DNA of 64,000 nt. Source: an uncultured Rhodanobacteraceae bacterium. Its GTDB lineage: Bacteria > Pseudomonadota > Gammaproteobacteria > Xanthomonadales > SZUA-5. Below are positions 44,958 through 56,004 of the stretch, one piece after another. Location: contig CALEZI010000176.1 of the NCBI GenBank assembly GCA_937928755.1, positions 12,544-76,543 of the forward strand. Direction: 5' to 3'. The notes beneath the pieces were generated by a model. It was given only the letters and a program-made list of their open reading frames with translations, did not search any database and was not told where the DNA came from. A program made the translations under genes and the position numbers. Each line of letters starts with the position of its first letter. The first letter of the stretch is position 1.

Positions 44958-45317
44958 TCAGCGCTTGGACGCCGCCAGATCCTCGCGGATGCGGGCTGCC
45001 TTGCCCTGCAGTTCGCGCAGGTAATAGAGCTTGGCGGCACGCACCTTGCCGCGGCGCTTGATCTGTACCGACTCGATCGCCGGACTGTAGGTCTGGAAAA
45101 CACGCTCCACGCCTTCGCCGTGCGAAATCTTGCGCACGGTGAACGACGAGTTCAGACCGCGGCTCTTGATGGCGATGACCACGCCCTCATAAGCCTGCAC
45201 GCGCTCACGCGCACCTTCCTTGACTTTGACATTGACCACGACGGTGTCGCCAGGCGTGAACGCCGGGATCTCGCGGTTCATCTGCTCAGCTTCCAGCTGC
45301 TGAATGATATTGCTCAT
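44958..45317 (-). CDS. rplS: 50S ribosomal protein L19
   Basis: 119 aa from the ATG at 45317 (N-terminus MSNIIQQLEAEQMNREIPAF). The sequence is typical throughout: PGDTVVVNVKVKEGARERVQAY, VFQTYSPAIESVQIKRRG and AKLYYLRELQGKAARI. Last gene of the rpsP-rimM-trmD-rplS operon, 34 bp after trmD. Confidence 0.98.
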   Translation of the reverse strand: MSNIIQQLEAEQMNREIPAFTPGDTVVVNVKVKEGARERVQAYEGVVIAIKSRGLNSSFTVRKISHGEGVERVFQTYSPAIESVQIKRRGKVRAAKLYYLRELQGKAARIREDLAASKR

Positions 45318-45351
45318 GGCACGCACCTCGGGTGACTACAGACTCAGCCGA

Positions 45352-46116
45352 CTATTCTACACCGGTTTTCCGCTCGCAGTCATCCCTGTAGCGTTCAATG
45401 TACTCCTGCAACAGGCGCCGATCGGCTTTGTTCAGATTCAGCCTGCCGAGCAAGTCCGGGCGACGCAACCAGGTCGCACCCAGGGACTGTTTGCGACGCC
45501 AGCGTGCGATCGCCGCGTGGTTGCCGGATAGCAGGACTGCCGGCACCGGGCCCTCGTCGGCGATCTCCGGGCGCGTGTAATGCGGACAGTCGAGCACACC
45601 ATCCATGAAGCTGTCTTCGATAGCCGATGCGTCCGTGTGCAAGACGCCAGGCAACAGGCGCGTCACCGCATCGATGATCGCCAGAGCTGGCACCTCGCCA
45701 CCGGAAACCACGAAGTCGCCAATTGACACTTCCTCGTCGACAAAGCGGTCGACGAAACGCTGGTCGATGCCTTCATAACGACCGCACACGAAAACCAGAC
45801 CTGGCAATCTCGCCCATTCACGCGCACGGTCCTGGTCGAAACGGCGTCCCTGCGGACTCAACAACACAATCGGCGCCGACCCCGCCCGTTCGCGCGCCGC
45901 ATTGAGCGCACGCCGCAACGGCTCGATCATGAACACCATGCCGGGGCCACCGCCATAAGGCCGATCGTCGACCGTACGATAATTGTCCTCGGTGAAATCG
46001 CGCGGGTTCCAGCAATCGAGCGCGATGCGGCCCTTCTCCAGCGCCCGCCCAACCACGCCGACGGCCATGGTTTGACGAACCATTTCCGGGAACAGCGTGA
46101 TGACATCGAAGCGCAT
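45352..46116 (-). CDS. trmD: tRNA (guanine37-N1)-methyltransferase
   Basis: 254 aa. The knotted SAM-binding motifs are complete: MRFDVITLFPEM, GGGPGMVFMIEPLR, FVCGRYEGIDQRF, SIGDFVVSGGE and the linker DSFMDGVLDCPHYTRP. It makes m1G37 in tRNAs with CNN or GNN patterns and prevents frameshifting. It follows rimM at 126 bp, a gap that contains a REP, longer than normal for this operon. Confidence 0.98.
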   Translation of the reverse strand: MRFDVITLFPEMVRQTMAVGVVGRALEKGRIALDCWNPRDFTEDNYRTVDDRPYGGGPGMVFMIEPLRRALNAARERAGSAPIVLLSPQGRRFDQDRAREWARLPGLVFVCGRYEGIDQRFVDRFVDEEVSIGDFVVSGGEVPALAIIDAVTRLLPGVLHTDASAIEDSFMDGVLDCPHYTRPEIADEGPVPAVLLSGNHAAIARWRRKQSLGATWLRRPDLLGRLNLNKADRRLLQEYIERYRDDCERKTGVE

Positions 46117-46143
46117 GAGAAGGACCAGGCAGGTCAGGTTGGA

Positions 46144-46196
46144 TGTGGGAGCGGATTCACTCCGCGGAAGACCTTGCGGGATGAACCCGCTCCCAC
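46144..46196. repeat. GTGGGAGCGG-type REP between rimM and trmD
   Basis: TGTGGGAGCGGATTCACTCCGCGG pairs with CGGGATGAACCCGCTCCCAC around a short loop. It fills about half of the 126-bp rimM-trmD gap. Confidence 0.88.
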
Positions 46197-46242
46197 TGTG
46201 TTCGATGCGCGAACAGGGACACTGGCAGAGGAACCGCTCCGC

Positions 46243-46773
46243 TCAGAAATCCGCATCCCAATCGACGCGAATCACACGACTGTCGAGATCGACGCTCTGC
46301 ACATGGCGATCCAGCACGAATGGAATCATGCGCTCGCGCTCGCCATCGCGGATCACCAGGATCGGGTGGGCGCCATTGTCGAACAGGTGATCGACATGGC
46401 CGAGCAAGACGTCGTCCTGGTTGAGCACCGTCAGACCTTCGAGATCGGTCCAGTAGTACTGGCCCTTGCGCAGTGTCGGCAGCAAAGCGCGATCGATGGC
46501 GATCTCGGTGCCCTTGAGCGCATTCGCTGCGTCGCGATCGACGACGCCTTCGAGTTCCACGATCAGCCCCTTGGTGCTGTCCTGGCCACGCACAAGGGCG
46601 ACCGCGCGAGGCTCATCGCCCCGATGCAGCCACCATGTGGAAAAGTCCAGCAATCGACGCGCAGGCTCGCAATAGGATGCGACCATCAGCGCGCCCTTGA
46701 CGCCGTGCGCACCCAGCACACGGCCCATCGTCACCAACCGCCTCGCGGAGGAAGCAGCAGGATCGATGGGCAC
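46243..46773 (-). CDS. rimM: Ribosome maturation factor RimM
   Basis: 176 aa if the GTG at 46773 is used (about ten nucleotides after rpsP, with TGAGG upstream). This puts the start 14 residues before MGRVLGAHGVKGA, as in Xanthomonas RimM of 170 aa; an ATG at 46815 would overlap rpsP by 32 bp and add an odd Pro/Ser-rich stretch. The PRC-barrel region is GQYYWTDLEGLTVLN; the end DLDSRVIRVDWDADF is typical. It assists 30S assembly by binding S19. Confidence 0.93.
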   Translation of the reverse strand: MPIDPAASSARRLVTMGRVLGAHGVKGALMVASYCEPARRLLDFSTWWLHRGDEPRAVALVRGQDSTKGLIVELEGVVDRDAANALKGTEIAIDRALLPTLRKGQYYWTDLEGLTVLNQDDVLLGHVDHLFDNGAHPILVIRDGERERMIPFVLDRHVQSVDLDSRVIRVDWDADF

Positions 46774-46783
46774 CGGCGCAGCC

Positions 46784-47044
46784 TCAGGCTGCGGCAGGCT
46801 GCTGCTTCTGCGCAATCTTGATCAGCTGGCGAACCTTTTCGGTCGGCTGCGCGCCCACGCCAACCCAATGGTTCACGCGATCGAGATCGACATTCAGCGG
46901 CACTTCCTTGCCCTGGGCAATCGGGTTGTAGAAGCCAACGCGTTCGATGCTGCGACCGTCGCGCGCAGAGCGCTCATCGGCAACGACGATGTAGTAGAAG
47001 GGCCGCTTCTTGGCACCACCGCGGGCAAGGCGAATCTTGACCAT
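46784..47044 (-). CDS. rpsP: 30S ribosomal protein S16
   Basis: 86 aa, starting MVKIRLARGGAKKRPFYYIV, which is the S16 consensus, and continuing FYNPIAQGKEVPLNVDLDR. First gene of the operon; ffh, often upstream, is absent and a large repeat-bearing region separates it from the divergent parC. SD AAGGA is 10 nt upstream of the ATG. Confidence 0.98.
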   Translation of the reverse strand: MVKIRLARGGAKKRPFYYIVVADERSARDGRSIERVGFYNPIAQGKEVPLNVDLDRVNHWVGVGAQPTEKVRQLIKIAQKQQPAAA

Positions 47045-47130
47045 TATTGATTCCTTTCAAACTTCTATGGATCGAGCTCAGCCAGCAAGTTTAATCCATT
47101 CGGCGGCTGACGCCAAGCGTGAAGATGAAT

Positions 47131-47436
47131 GGTTGAAGATGAATGGTGTTGGTTGCTGGTGTCGGTAGATCAACGGCGGCAGCGGTGTTGGTTGCTGGTG
47201 TTGGTATCGGCAGGAGCAACGGCCTAGCGGGGCGATTGGCTCTGGTGGGTCCAGACTTGTCTGGACGCTTTTGCTGTTTGTCACTCGCCCAACCAGACGC
47301 GTCCAGACAAGTCTGGACCCACAAGAGCAGCGGGTGCGGCCGTCAACGAACACCGTTCCAGTCCCACCAACACCAACACCGACAACCAACACCAGCTTCA
47401 CAACCAACAACCGACAACCAACAACCAACAACCGCT
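47131..47436. repeat. Large composite palindrome in the rpsP-parC gap
   Basis: The outer arms are words of the GGTTG(C/T)TGGTGTTGG type (47131-47212) and complementary AACACCAACAACCAAC words (47368-47436). Inside is a perfect 24-bp inverted repeat, GTGGGTCCAGACTTGTCTGG (first 20 nt) at 47245-47268 and its complement at 47299-47322, whose arms are themselves near-palindromic (GTCCAGAC-TT-GTCTGGAC). It fills most of the 437-bp gap between the divergent genes rpsP and parC. No gene here. Confidence 0.85.
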
Positions 47437-47481
47437 TCATTGTAGAGTCCGCGCCCTTCCATCCTGCTGCCGCCGACGTCG

Positions 47482-49722
47482 ATGAGTACTGGCGAACTGC
47501 TGCCCTTCGAACAGATTCCGCTGAAGGAATATGCCGAGAAGGCTTACCTGGACTACTCGATGTACGTAGTCCTCGACCGCGCGCTGCCGTTCGTCGGCGA
47601 TGGTCTGAAACCGGTGCAGCGCCGCATTCTCTATGCGATGTCCGATCTCGGCCTGAACGCGCAGTCCAAGCACCGCAAGAGTGCGATGACCGTCGGCGAG
47701 GTGATCGGCAAATATCACCCGCACGGCGATTCGGCCTGTTACGAAGCGCTGGTGCTGATGGCGCAGCCGTTCAGCTTCCGCTATCCGTTGATCGATGGCC
47801 AGGGCAACTTCGGCTCGCCGGATGACCCCAAGAGCTTCGCCGCGATGCGCTACACGGAGTCCAAGCTGACGCCATTCGCGCGCATGCTGCTGGAAGAACT
47901 CGGCCAGGGCACGGTCGAGTGGGAACAGAACTACGACGGCAGCCGCGAGGAACCCTCGTGGCTGCCGGCGCGCGTGCCGCATGTGCTGCTGAACGGCACC
48001 ACCGGCATTGCCGTAGGCATGGCGACCGACATTCCGCCGCACAATCTGCGCGAGGTGCTTTCGGCCTGCATCCGCCTGCTCGACGATCCGGATGCGACCA
48101 CCGCGGATCTGTGCGAACACGTGCGCGGGCCGGATTTTCCAACCAGCGCCGAGATCATCACGCCGCGCGCCGACCTGATCCGCATGTACGAGACCGGCTA
48201 CGGCTCGGTGCGCTCGCGCGCGGTGTACGTGCGCGAGAACGGCAACATCATCATCACCGCACTGCCGCACCAGGTGTCGCCGACCAAGATCATCGAGCAG
48301 ATCGCCGAGCAGATGCGGACGAAGAAGCTGCCGATGATCGAGGACCTGCGCGATGAGGGCGACCACGCGCAGCCGATCCGCATCGTGTTGATTCCGCGCT
48401 CCAACCGCGTCGATGTCGATGAGTTGATGGGACATCTGTTCGCCACCACCGATCTGGAGAAGAGCTTCCGCATCAACGTCAACCTGATCGGACTGGACGC
48501 GCGCCCGCAGGTCAAGCCGTTGAAGCTGCTGCTCAGCGAATGGCTGGTGTTCCGCACCGACACCGTGCGCCGCCGATTGCAGTACCGGCTGCAGAAAGTC
48601 GAGCGTCGGCTGCACCTGCTCGACGGCTTGCTGATCGCCTTCCTCAATCTGGACGAAGTAATCCGCATCGTCCGCACTGAGGACGAGCCCAAGCCGGTGC
48701 TGATGGCGCGCTTTGCGTTGAGCGAGGAACAGGCCGAATACATCCTCGAAACCAAGCTGCGCCAGTTGGCGCGCCTGGAAGAGATGAAGATTCGCGGCGA
48801 GCAGACCGAACTGGCCGCCGAGCGCGCCGAGCTCGAAGCGATCCTCGCCTCGAAGGCACGGCTCAAGTCGTTGATCAAGAAAGAACTGGAGGCAGATGCC
48901 AAGCAGTTCGGCGACGATCGACGCTCCCCGCTGATCGAGCGCGGTCAGGCAAGAGCCCTGTCCGAAGCCGATCTGGCGCCCTCGGAGCCGATCACCGTGA
49001 TCCTGTCCGACAAAGGCTGGGTGCGCGCCGCCAAGGGTCATGACATCGACGCCACCGCACTCAGCTATCGCGAGGGCGACAAGTATCTCGCCAGTGCACG
49101 CGGACGCAGCAACCTGCAGGCGGCATTCCTCGATTCGAGCGGTCGCGCCTACTCGACGCCGGCGCACACGCTGCCGTCCGCGCGCGGTCAGGGCGAGCCG
49201 TTGACCGGCCGATTCGATCCGCCATCGGGAGCGCGCTTCCTGGCGACCGTGTGTGCCGACGCCGAACTGCGTCTGCTGCTGGCCACCAGCGCCGGCTACG
49301 GATTCGTGACGCGCTTCGACAGCCTGTGCTCGCGCAATCGCAGTGGCAAGCAGTTGCTCACCATCCCGGAGGGCGCAGAGGTGCTGTCGCCAACGTCGGT
49401 CGTCGGTGCGATCGAAACCACGATGGTCGCCGCGGTCTCCAGCGACGGCCACCTGCTGGTCTTCCCATTGAGCGAACTGCCGGAACTCGACAAGGGCAAG
49501 GGCAACAAGATCGTCAATTTGCCGGCCAGCAAACATGCGCCACCCGCCCGACTGCTGGCGCTGGCGACGTTCCAGCCAAACCAGGAGCTGGTCGTCGTCG
49601 CCGGTGGCAGGCTCACCCGCCTCAAGGGCCACGACCTCGACGCCTACCGCGGCACCCGCGCTCAACGTGGCGCGTTGCTGCCGCGCGGGCTGCAGCGGGT
49701 GGATCGCCTGGAAGTGGTGTGA
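47482..49722 (+). CDS. parC: DNA topoisomerase IV subunit A
   Basis: 746 aa. The ParC N-terminus LPFEQIPLKEYAEKAYLDYS, and the catalytic tyrosine in AAMRYTESKL (near 120). The quinolone-resistance region is wild type: HPHGDSACYEA, with Ser and Glu at the positions equivalent to E. coli S80 and E84. IDGQGNFGSPDDPKSFAAMR and the C-terminal domain with GxxxR-type blades support ParC over GyrA (no GyrA box Q-R-R-G-G-K-G). It relaxes and decatenates DNA with ParE, which is not in this window. Confidence 0.97.
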   Translation: MSTGELLPFEQIPLKEYAEKAYLDYSMYVVLDRALPFVGDGLKPVQRRILYAMSDLGLNAQSKHRKSAMTVGEVIGKYHPHGDSACYEALVLMAQPFSFRYPLIDGQGNFGSPDDPKSFAAMRYTESKLTPFARMLLEELGQGTVEWEQNYDGSREEPSWLPARVPHVLLNGTTGIAVGMATDIPPHNLREVLSACIRLLDDPDATTADLCEHVRGPDFPTSAEIITPRADLIRMYETGYGSVRSRAVYVRENGNIIITALPHQVSPTKIIEQIAEQMRTKKLPMIEDLRDEGDHAQPIRIVLIPRSNRVDVDELMGHLFATTDLEKSFRINVNLIGLDARPQVKPLKLLLSEWLVFRTDTVRRRLQYRLQKVERRLHLLDGLLIAFLNLDEVIRIVRTEDEPKPVLMARFALSEEQAEYILETKLRQLARLEEMKIRGEQTELAAERAELEAILASKARLKSLIKKELEADAKQFGDDRRSPLIERGQARALSEADLAPSEPITVILSDKGWVRAAKGHDIDATALSYREGDKYLASARGRSNLQAAFLDSSGRAYSTPAHTLPSARGQGEPLTGRFDPPSGARFLATVCADAELRLLLATSAGYGFVTRFDSLCSRNRSGKQLLTIPEGAEVLSPTSVVGAIETTMVAAVSSDGHLLVFPLSELPELDKGKGNKIVNLPASKHAPPARLLALATFQPNQELVVVAGGRLTRLKGHDLDAYRGTRAQRGALLPRGLQRVDRLEVV

Positions 49723-49766
49723 CGGTACGCGCATCGAACGGCGGGCCGTAGCGGACAGCTTTTTTA

Positions 49767-49897
49767 TCCGCAAAGGACGCAAAGGAAAGCGAAGCAACGG
49801 GTCAGTGGTGCCGGGCCGATTGCCGCCTGCCAAATGACACCCTGGATCTCTTTGCGTCCTTTGCGGACAAACGTCTCTTTTCGGTCCCTTACGCAGT
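49767..49897. repeat. Word-armed palindrome, CTTTGCGTC family, copy B
   Basis: The left arm TCCGCAAAGGACGCAAAGG (49767) and the right arm CTTTGCGTCCTTTGCGGA (49850-49867) are complementary, with one unit of the word on the right. The flank to the right (ACGTCTCTTTTCGGTCCCTT) is the reverse complement of the left flank of copy C, so this copy is inverted relative to A, C and E. Confidence 0.85.
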
Positions 49898-49959
49898 GTT
49901 CGGCGACAACACACAATTCCCGTGCCCCGCTTCAGCTTGTGGCTGCTATGGTGTCGCCG

Positions 49960-50634
49960 ATGAATCCAACGCCCTTGCCTTCTGCCTCCCTGTCCGACCG
50001 CTTTCGCGGTTTTTATCCCGTGGTCGTCGATGTCGAGACTGGCGGTTTCGACTGCGAGGGCGATGCGCTGCTGGAAATCGCTGCAGTCCTGCTGGACATG
50101 ACGGCGGACGGCCGCCTGGTCCGCAAGCAGACCGTCTCCAGCCACGTCGTGCCGTTTCCGGGATCGAACATCGATCCGCGCGCACTCGAGATCACCGGCA
50201 TCGATCCGACACATCCGCTGCGTGCCGCGCTGGATGAACGCGAAGCGCTGGATCACATCTTCGATCCGGTGCGCAAGGCGATGAAGGCGGTCGATTGCAC
50301 GCGAGCGGTGCTGGTCGGGCACAACGCCGCATTCGACCTCAGCTTCGTCAACGCCGCCATTCGCCGAACCGGCCACAAGCGTTCGCCATTCCACCCATTC
50401 AGCACCTTCGATACGGTGTCACTGGCCGGGCTCGCCTTTGGCCAGACGGTACTGGGCAAGGCTTTGCACGTGGCTGGATTGGGTTGGGACAGCAAGTCCG
50501 CGCATTCGGCGGTTTACGATGCCGAGCAGACCGCCGACCTGTTCTGCGCGATCGTCAATCGCTGGCGAGAGTTGCACTTGACGGCAGCCGACTTCGAGGC
50601 TCGCCCGACCATCGAGACCGTCGCTGCTGATTGA
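49960..50634 (+). CDS. rnt: Ribonuclease T
   Basis: 224 aa from the ATG at 49960; the open frame upstream (from 49834) is not protein-like. DEDDh exonuclease motifs: VVVDVETGGFDCEGDALLE near 21, GHNAAFDLSFVNAA, and HSAVYDAEQTADLF. RNase T trims 3' ends of tRNA (CCA turnover) and rRNA, acting as a dimer. It is followed after 7 bp by the FmdB-type gene, likely one transcript. Confidence 0.95.
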   Translation: MNPTPLPSASLSDRFRGFYPVVVDVETGGFDCEGDALLEIAAVLLDMTADGRLVRKQTVSSHVVPFPGSNIDPRALEITGIDPTHPLRAALDEREALDHIFDPVRKAMKAVDCTRAVLVGHNAAFDLSFVNAAIRRTGHKRSPFHPFSTFDTVSLAGLAFGQTVLGKALHVAGLGWDSKSAHSAVYDAEQTADLFCAIVNRWRELHLTAADFEARPTIETVAAD

Positions 50635-50641
50635 ATTTGCC

Positions 50642-50932
50642 ATGCCGATCTACGAATACATCGCCCGGGATAGCGCCACCGCCTGCCCCCACTGCGCCAA
50701 GTGCTTCGAAGTGCTGGCGCGAATCAGTGATGCCGAACTTTCCGCATGTCCGCAATGTGGCGAGCCGGTCAAGCGGGTGATCTCGGTGGCGTCGGTGATC
50801 GGCGGCAGTGCCCACGTCTTGAACGAATCGCACTTCTCCAAGCGCGGTTTCACCCAGTACAAGAAGGCCGGGGGCGGCGTCTACGAAAAAACCGCTGGCG
50901 ACGGACCCCGGTACATCAGCGGCGACGAATAG
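50642..50932 (+). CDS. FmdB-family zinc-ribbon protein
   Basis: 96 aa. The N-terminus MPIYEYIARDS is the FmdB signature, followed by two CxxC pairs (CPHCAKCFEVLAR and CPQCGEPVKRVIS) that make a zinc ribbon. The C-terminal part is polar with Gly. FmdB-type proteins are small putative regulators; the function here is unknown. It begins 7 bp after rnt. Confidence 0.88.
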   Translation: MPIYEYIARDSATACPHCAKCFEVLARISDAELSACPQCGEPVKRVISVASVIGGSAHVLNESHFSKRGFTQYKKAGGGVYEKTAGDGPRYISGDE

Positions 50933-51109
50933 CGCGGGTCGATCCGAAACCGGCCGAAGTCTGTTTCGTTTCGAAGCCGCAATGGCGAGGTTCGCAGGTG
51001 TCGCGCAGCGCCGACACCGTCTGCGCACAACATTCCGTCGCACCCTTGCACCTGCCATACGCGCTGCCTGCGTTATCCTCCGGCGATTCTCGGATGCCGG
51101 ATCGTCGTC

Positions 51110-53251
<2,142 letters not shown>

Positions 53252-53381
53252 AGCTAACCGGCGCGGCGGCACCGGACCTGTGGAAACCGCGCACCGGCTT
53301 GGACGACCGCTCCCACAGCTTCGATACGGGAACCAGCCAACCGGCAGGGGCGACCGGGACTCTTGCCGAACGTGCCGCAAG

Positions 53382-53673
53382 GCTTTGATGTTCGTGTGGG
53401 AGCGGATTTACTCCGCGAGAGCTTTCGCGGGATAAACCCGCTCCAGTCGAGCAGATCAACAGATCGCGGAATGAATCCGCTCCCACAACAGCAGATCGCG
53501 GAATGAATCCGCTCCCACAACCGCAGATCGCGGAATGAATCCGCTCCCGCAACAGCGTGCCGCAAGGCTTTGATGTTCCTGTGGGAGCGGATTTACTCCG
53601 CGAGAGCTTTCGCGGGAAAAACCCGCTCCAGTCGAGCAGATCAACAGATCGCGGAATGAATCCGCTCCCGCAA
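53382..53673. repeat. Tandem array of GTGGGAGCGG-type REP units
   Basis: A block of about 110 bp (53382-53489: GTGCCGCAAGGCTTTGATG, then a GTGGGAGCGGATTTACTCC hairpin, AACCCGCTCCAGTCGAGCAG, CAGATCGCGGAATGAATCCG) is repeated at 53556-53673 with few changes, and between the two blocks the 30-bp unit CAGATCGCGGAATGAATCCG-CTCCCACAAC is repeated twice more. The intervening and flanking units are REP halves without spacers. It fills the 453-bp gap between the convergent oligopeptidase and lolA genes. Confidence 0.9.
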
Positions 53674-53704
53674 CGGGGCCCGTCGAGAGCCCGCTTGCGC
53701 GAGG

Positions 53705-54367
53705 TCATTCTCCGATCGGCTGCACCTTCGCGCCCGGCCGCACATCGCCGACCACATCGACGCCCGGTGGCGGCTCGAAAAAGAAGGTGCCCGGCGCCAG
53801 CGTCGAGTTGCGTTTCCAGCCATCGAAAACGATCTCGGTGCGTTGGCCAACGATGTCCACCATCACCATGCGTTGCAGTTGGTTTTCGCGAAAGCCGAGA
53901 TCGACATGCGCGAACTCGGCGTCCTCGGACTTCGGTGTCAACCGCAGCCATTGCGCCCCGTCGTTCGCCCCACGGTCCTCGCTGGCGAATTGCTGGTCGA
54001 GGGATTTGAGGTCGAGCAGCACCGCCAGCGGGCTTTGCTGCTCGTCGAAGGACTGCGGGCGCACGCTCACCTGTTCCAGTTCCACGTCGTAGACCCAGAT
54101 GTTGTCGCCATCGGCGACGATGCGCTGTTCCTCCGGCTCAAGGTAGTCCCAGCGGAAACGATTCGGCCGTGCCAACGCCAGGGTGCCGGAAGCCGCATCG
54201 CGCTGATTGCCAAGATCGTCGAACACCTGTTGCTCGAAACTTGCCGACAGGTTCGTCACATCCTCGGAAAACCGGTCGAGTTGGGCGCGTGCGCCGCTGG
54301 CAGCGGACGCCGGCGTGACCGCAGCGAGCAACAATACGGCAAGGAAGTTGGTGCGCATCGTCGGCAT
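53705..54367 (-). CDS. lolA: Outer-membrane lipoprotein carrier LolA
   Basis: 220 aa; an in-frame ATG at 54358 (MRTNFLAVLLLAAVTPASA) is an equally good start and gives a normal signal peptide. The mature protein has LolA features: SFEQQVFDD, a beta-barrel with RPNRFRWDYLEPEEQRIV, DGDNIWVYDVELEQV and VFDGWKRNSTLAPGTFFFEPPPGVDV. It shuttles lipoproteins through the periplasm from LolCDE to LolB. In relatives lolA usually follows ftsK directly; here a protease gene and repeats lie between. Confidence 0.93.
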   Translation of the reverse strand: MPTMRTNFLAVLLLAAVTPASAASGARAQLDRFSEDVTNLSASFEQQVFDDLGNQRDAASGTLALARPNRFRWDYLEPEEQRIVADGDNIWVYDVELEQVSVRPQSFDEQQSPLAVLLDLKSLDQQFASEDRGANDGAQWLRLTPKSEDAEFAHVDLGFRENQLQRMVMVDIVGQRTEIVFDGWKRNSTLAPGTFFFEPPPGVDVVGDVRPGAKVQPIGE

Positions 54368-54479
54368 TCGTGGCGTGGGATGTGCGTACCCTAGCGCGTC
54401 AACACCGAACGCAGGCTGTCGGGGGCTGGAATCGCTGGGGAACCCGAGCTACGCTGAGCGAATCGGAAGACAGGAGCCG

Positions 54480-55841
54480 ATGATGAAGATATCCGGATTC
54501 GGATTGCTGTCATTGCTGCCCATGGCACTCACCGCCGGGACTCCGCTGAGTCTGGAGCAACTGGCGCGCTCTTCGCTGGCGACCGGCGACGAAATCGAGG
54601 TCGCCGGGCTGCTGCTCGAAGATCGGCGCAAGACCCTGCAACTGACAGCCTTCGAGGTGTTCACCGACGATGCTCGTCTGGTGCACATGACCGTGGACGG
54701 CGAACAGTCGCTACCTTTGCCGCCGCAACGGTATTTTCGCGGGCAGGTGGTCGGCGACGATCAAAGCAGCGTTGTGCTGATCGTGCATGCTGACGGGCGT
54801 ATCGAAGGTGCCTTGAATGATGCCGCTGGCCGACGGCTGCTGACTCGCGACGGCGAAACGCTGACCGCGGAAGCGATGGCTGACGATGGCTCGCATTCGC
54901 CGTTCCAGTGCGCTCTGCACGACCACCAGGGAATGACGGCACCACTTTCCGTCGCCACGACGGCGCCGGCAGCGAGCGTGGCGCAGCCACACGGCAGCCT
55001 TTACAACGTGCGCCTGGCGGTGGAAACCGACAACGAGTTCCTGGCGCGATTTGCCGGCAACACGAGCAACGCCACCACCTATGTCGGCGCACTGGTCGCT
55101 TACCTGTCGGGCATCTACGTGAACCAGCTCGACACGCAGATGCAGGTGTCCTTCCTGCGCCTGTGGACGACTCCCGATCCATTTGTCGAGACCGATGCTG
55201 GCTGCGCGCTGCTCGAGGTCGGCAAATTCTGGAACGACACCATGGGCGCGCAGGTACGCACGACCATGCACTTTTTCAGTGGCAAGAGCGGCTTCTCGGG
55301 GATCGCCTGGATCGGCGTGTTGTGCGGCGGTGCGTTCAACACCAGCCCGGCGAACGTCGGTTCCACCTGCCCCAACCTGCCGAACAACCAGAACTATGGC
55401 GGCGCATACGGCATCACCAAGGGCTTGCTCGGCAACTTCAACGCCGGCAACCCGGTCATCGTCTGGGACTCCTACGGAGTGGCGCATGAAATCGGCCACA
55501 ACTTCAACTCGCCCCACACGCACTGTTACGGCAACATTGGCGGCAATCCGAACCCAGTGGATCAATGCGAGAATTTCGAGGCGGGTCAACCGGGCTGTTT
55601 TTCCGGAACACCGGTGCTCCCCGGCGGCGCCGGCAGCGGCACCATCATGAGCTATTGCCACTTGCTCACTGGCGGGTTCAACAACCTGAGCATGACCTTC
55701 GGCCGCGGCCACGCCTTCGGCGTTGCGCCGGTGCGCGTGCCCGACCGCATGCTGGCGCACGTGCAGCAGCGCGCCGGGCAGTTTCCCGCATGCCTGGCGC
55801 TGCCGGCCAACCCGAACATCTTTGCCAACGGGTTTGAATAG
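54480..55841 (+). CDS. Secreted reprolysin-like zinc metalloprotease with C-terminal FANGFE motif
   Basis: 453 aa from the ATG at 54480 (SD CAGGAGCC); the upstream part of the frame, from 54207, lies antisense to lolA and is not protein-like. A signal peptide precedes a pro-region of about 150 residues and a catalytic domain: zinc motif HEIGHNFNSPHTH (HExxHxxxxxH), the met-turn-like SGTIMSYCH, and paired cysteines. It ends NPNIFANGFE, matching the end of the 164-aa gene at 10033. It is probably exported and activated by removal of the pro-region. It lies divergently from lolA and converges with ftsK. Confidence 0.88.
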   Translation: MMKISGFGLLSLLPMALTAGTPLSLEQLARSSLATGDEIEVAGLLLEDRRKTLQLTAFEVFTDDARLVHMTVDGEQSLPLPPQRYFRGQVVGDDQSSVVLIVHADGRIEGALNDAAGRRLLTRDGETLTAEAMADDGSHSPFQCALHDHQGMTAPLSVATTAPAASVAQPHGSLYNVRLAVETDNEFLARFAGNTSNATTYVGALVAYLSGIYVNQLDTQMQVSFLRLWTTPDPFVETDAGCALLEVGKFWNDTMGAQVRTTMHFFSGKSGFSGIAWIGVLCGGAFNTSPANVGSTCPNLPNNQNYGGAYGITKGLLGNFNAGNPVIVWDSYGVAHEIGHNFNSPHTHCYGNIGGNPNPVDQCENFEAGQPGCFSGTPVLPGGAGSGTIMSYCHLLTGGFNNLSMTFGRGHAFGVAPVRVPDRMLAHVQQRAGQFPACLALPANPNIFANGFE

Positions 55842-56004
55842 CGGCGCCGACTTTGTCGCAGCAACCTGGTGTCGCGCATTTCTGAGAGCCGGAAGGCTCG
55901 CGGGGCCAGCCCGCACTCACCAAACATGCCGTAAGGCCTTGATTTCATGTGGGAGTCCCGGTCGCCCCTGTCGGTGCGCTTATTCGCGCAAAGAACACAC
56001 GGAA

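Noticed and set aside
46774..46815. RimM start at the ATG of 46815
   Set aside because: It overlaps rpsP by 32 bp and adds residues not found in RimM; the GTG at 46773 is preferred, although experimental proof is lacking.
49834..49959. N-terminal extension of RNase T
   Set aside because: The open stretch comes from copy B of the CTTTGCGTC element and its flank; RNase T homology begins after the ATG at 49960.
47437..50394. A 985-codon open frame on the minus strand opposite parC and rnt
   Set aside because: High-GC coding regions commonly leave the antisense frame open. Its translation is His/Arg/Gln-rich with no domain, and parC is clearly the real gene. The same applies to 26268-28451 (-), 19925-21832 (-), 32286-33728 (-), 59389-61155 (-), 35826-37478 (+) and 95-1429 (+).
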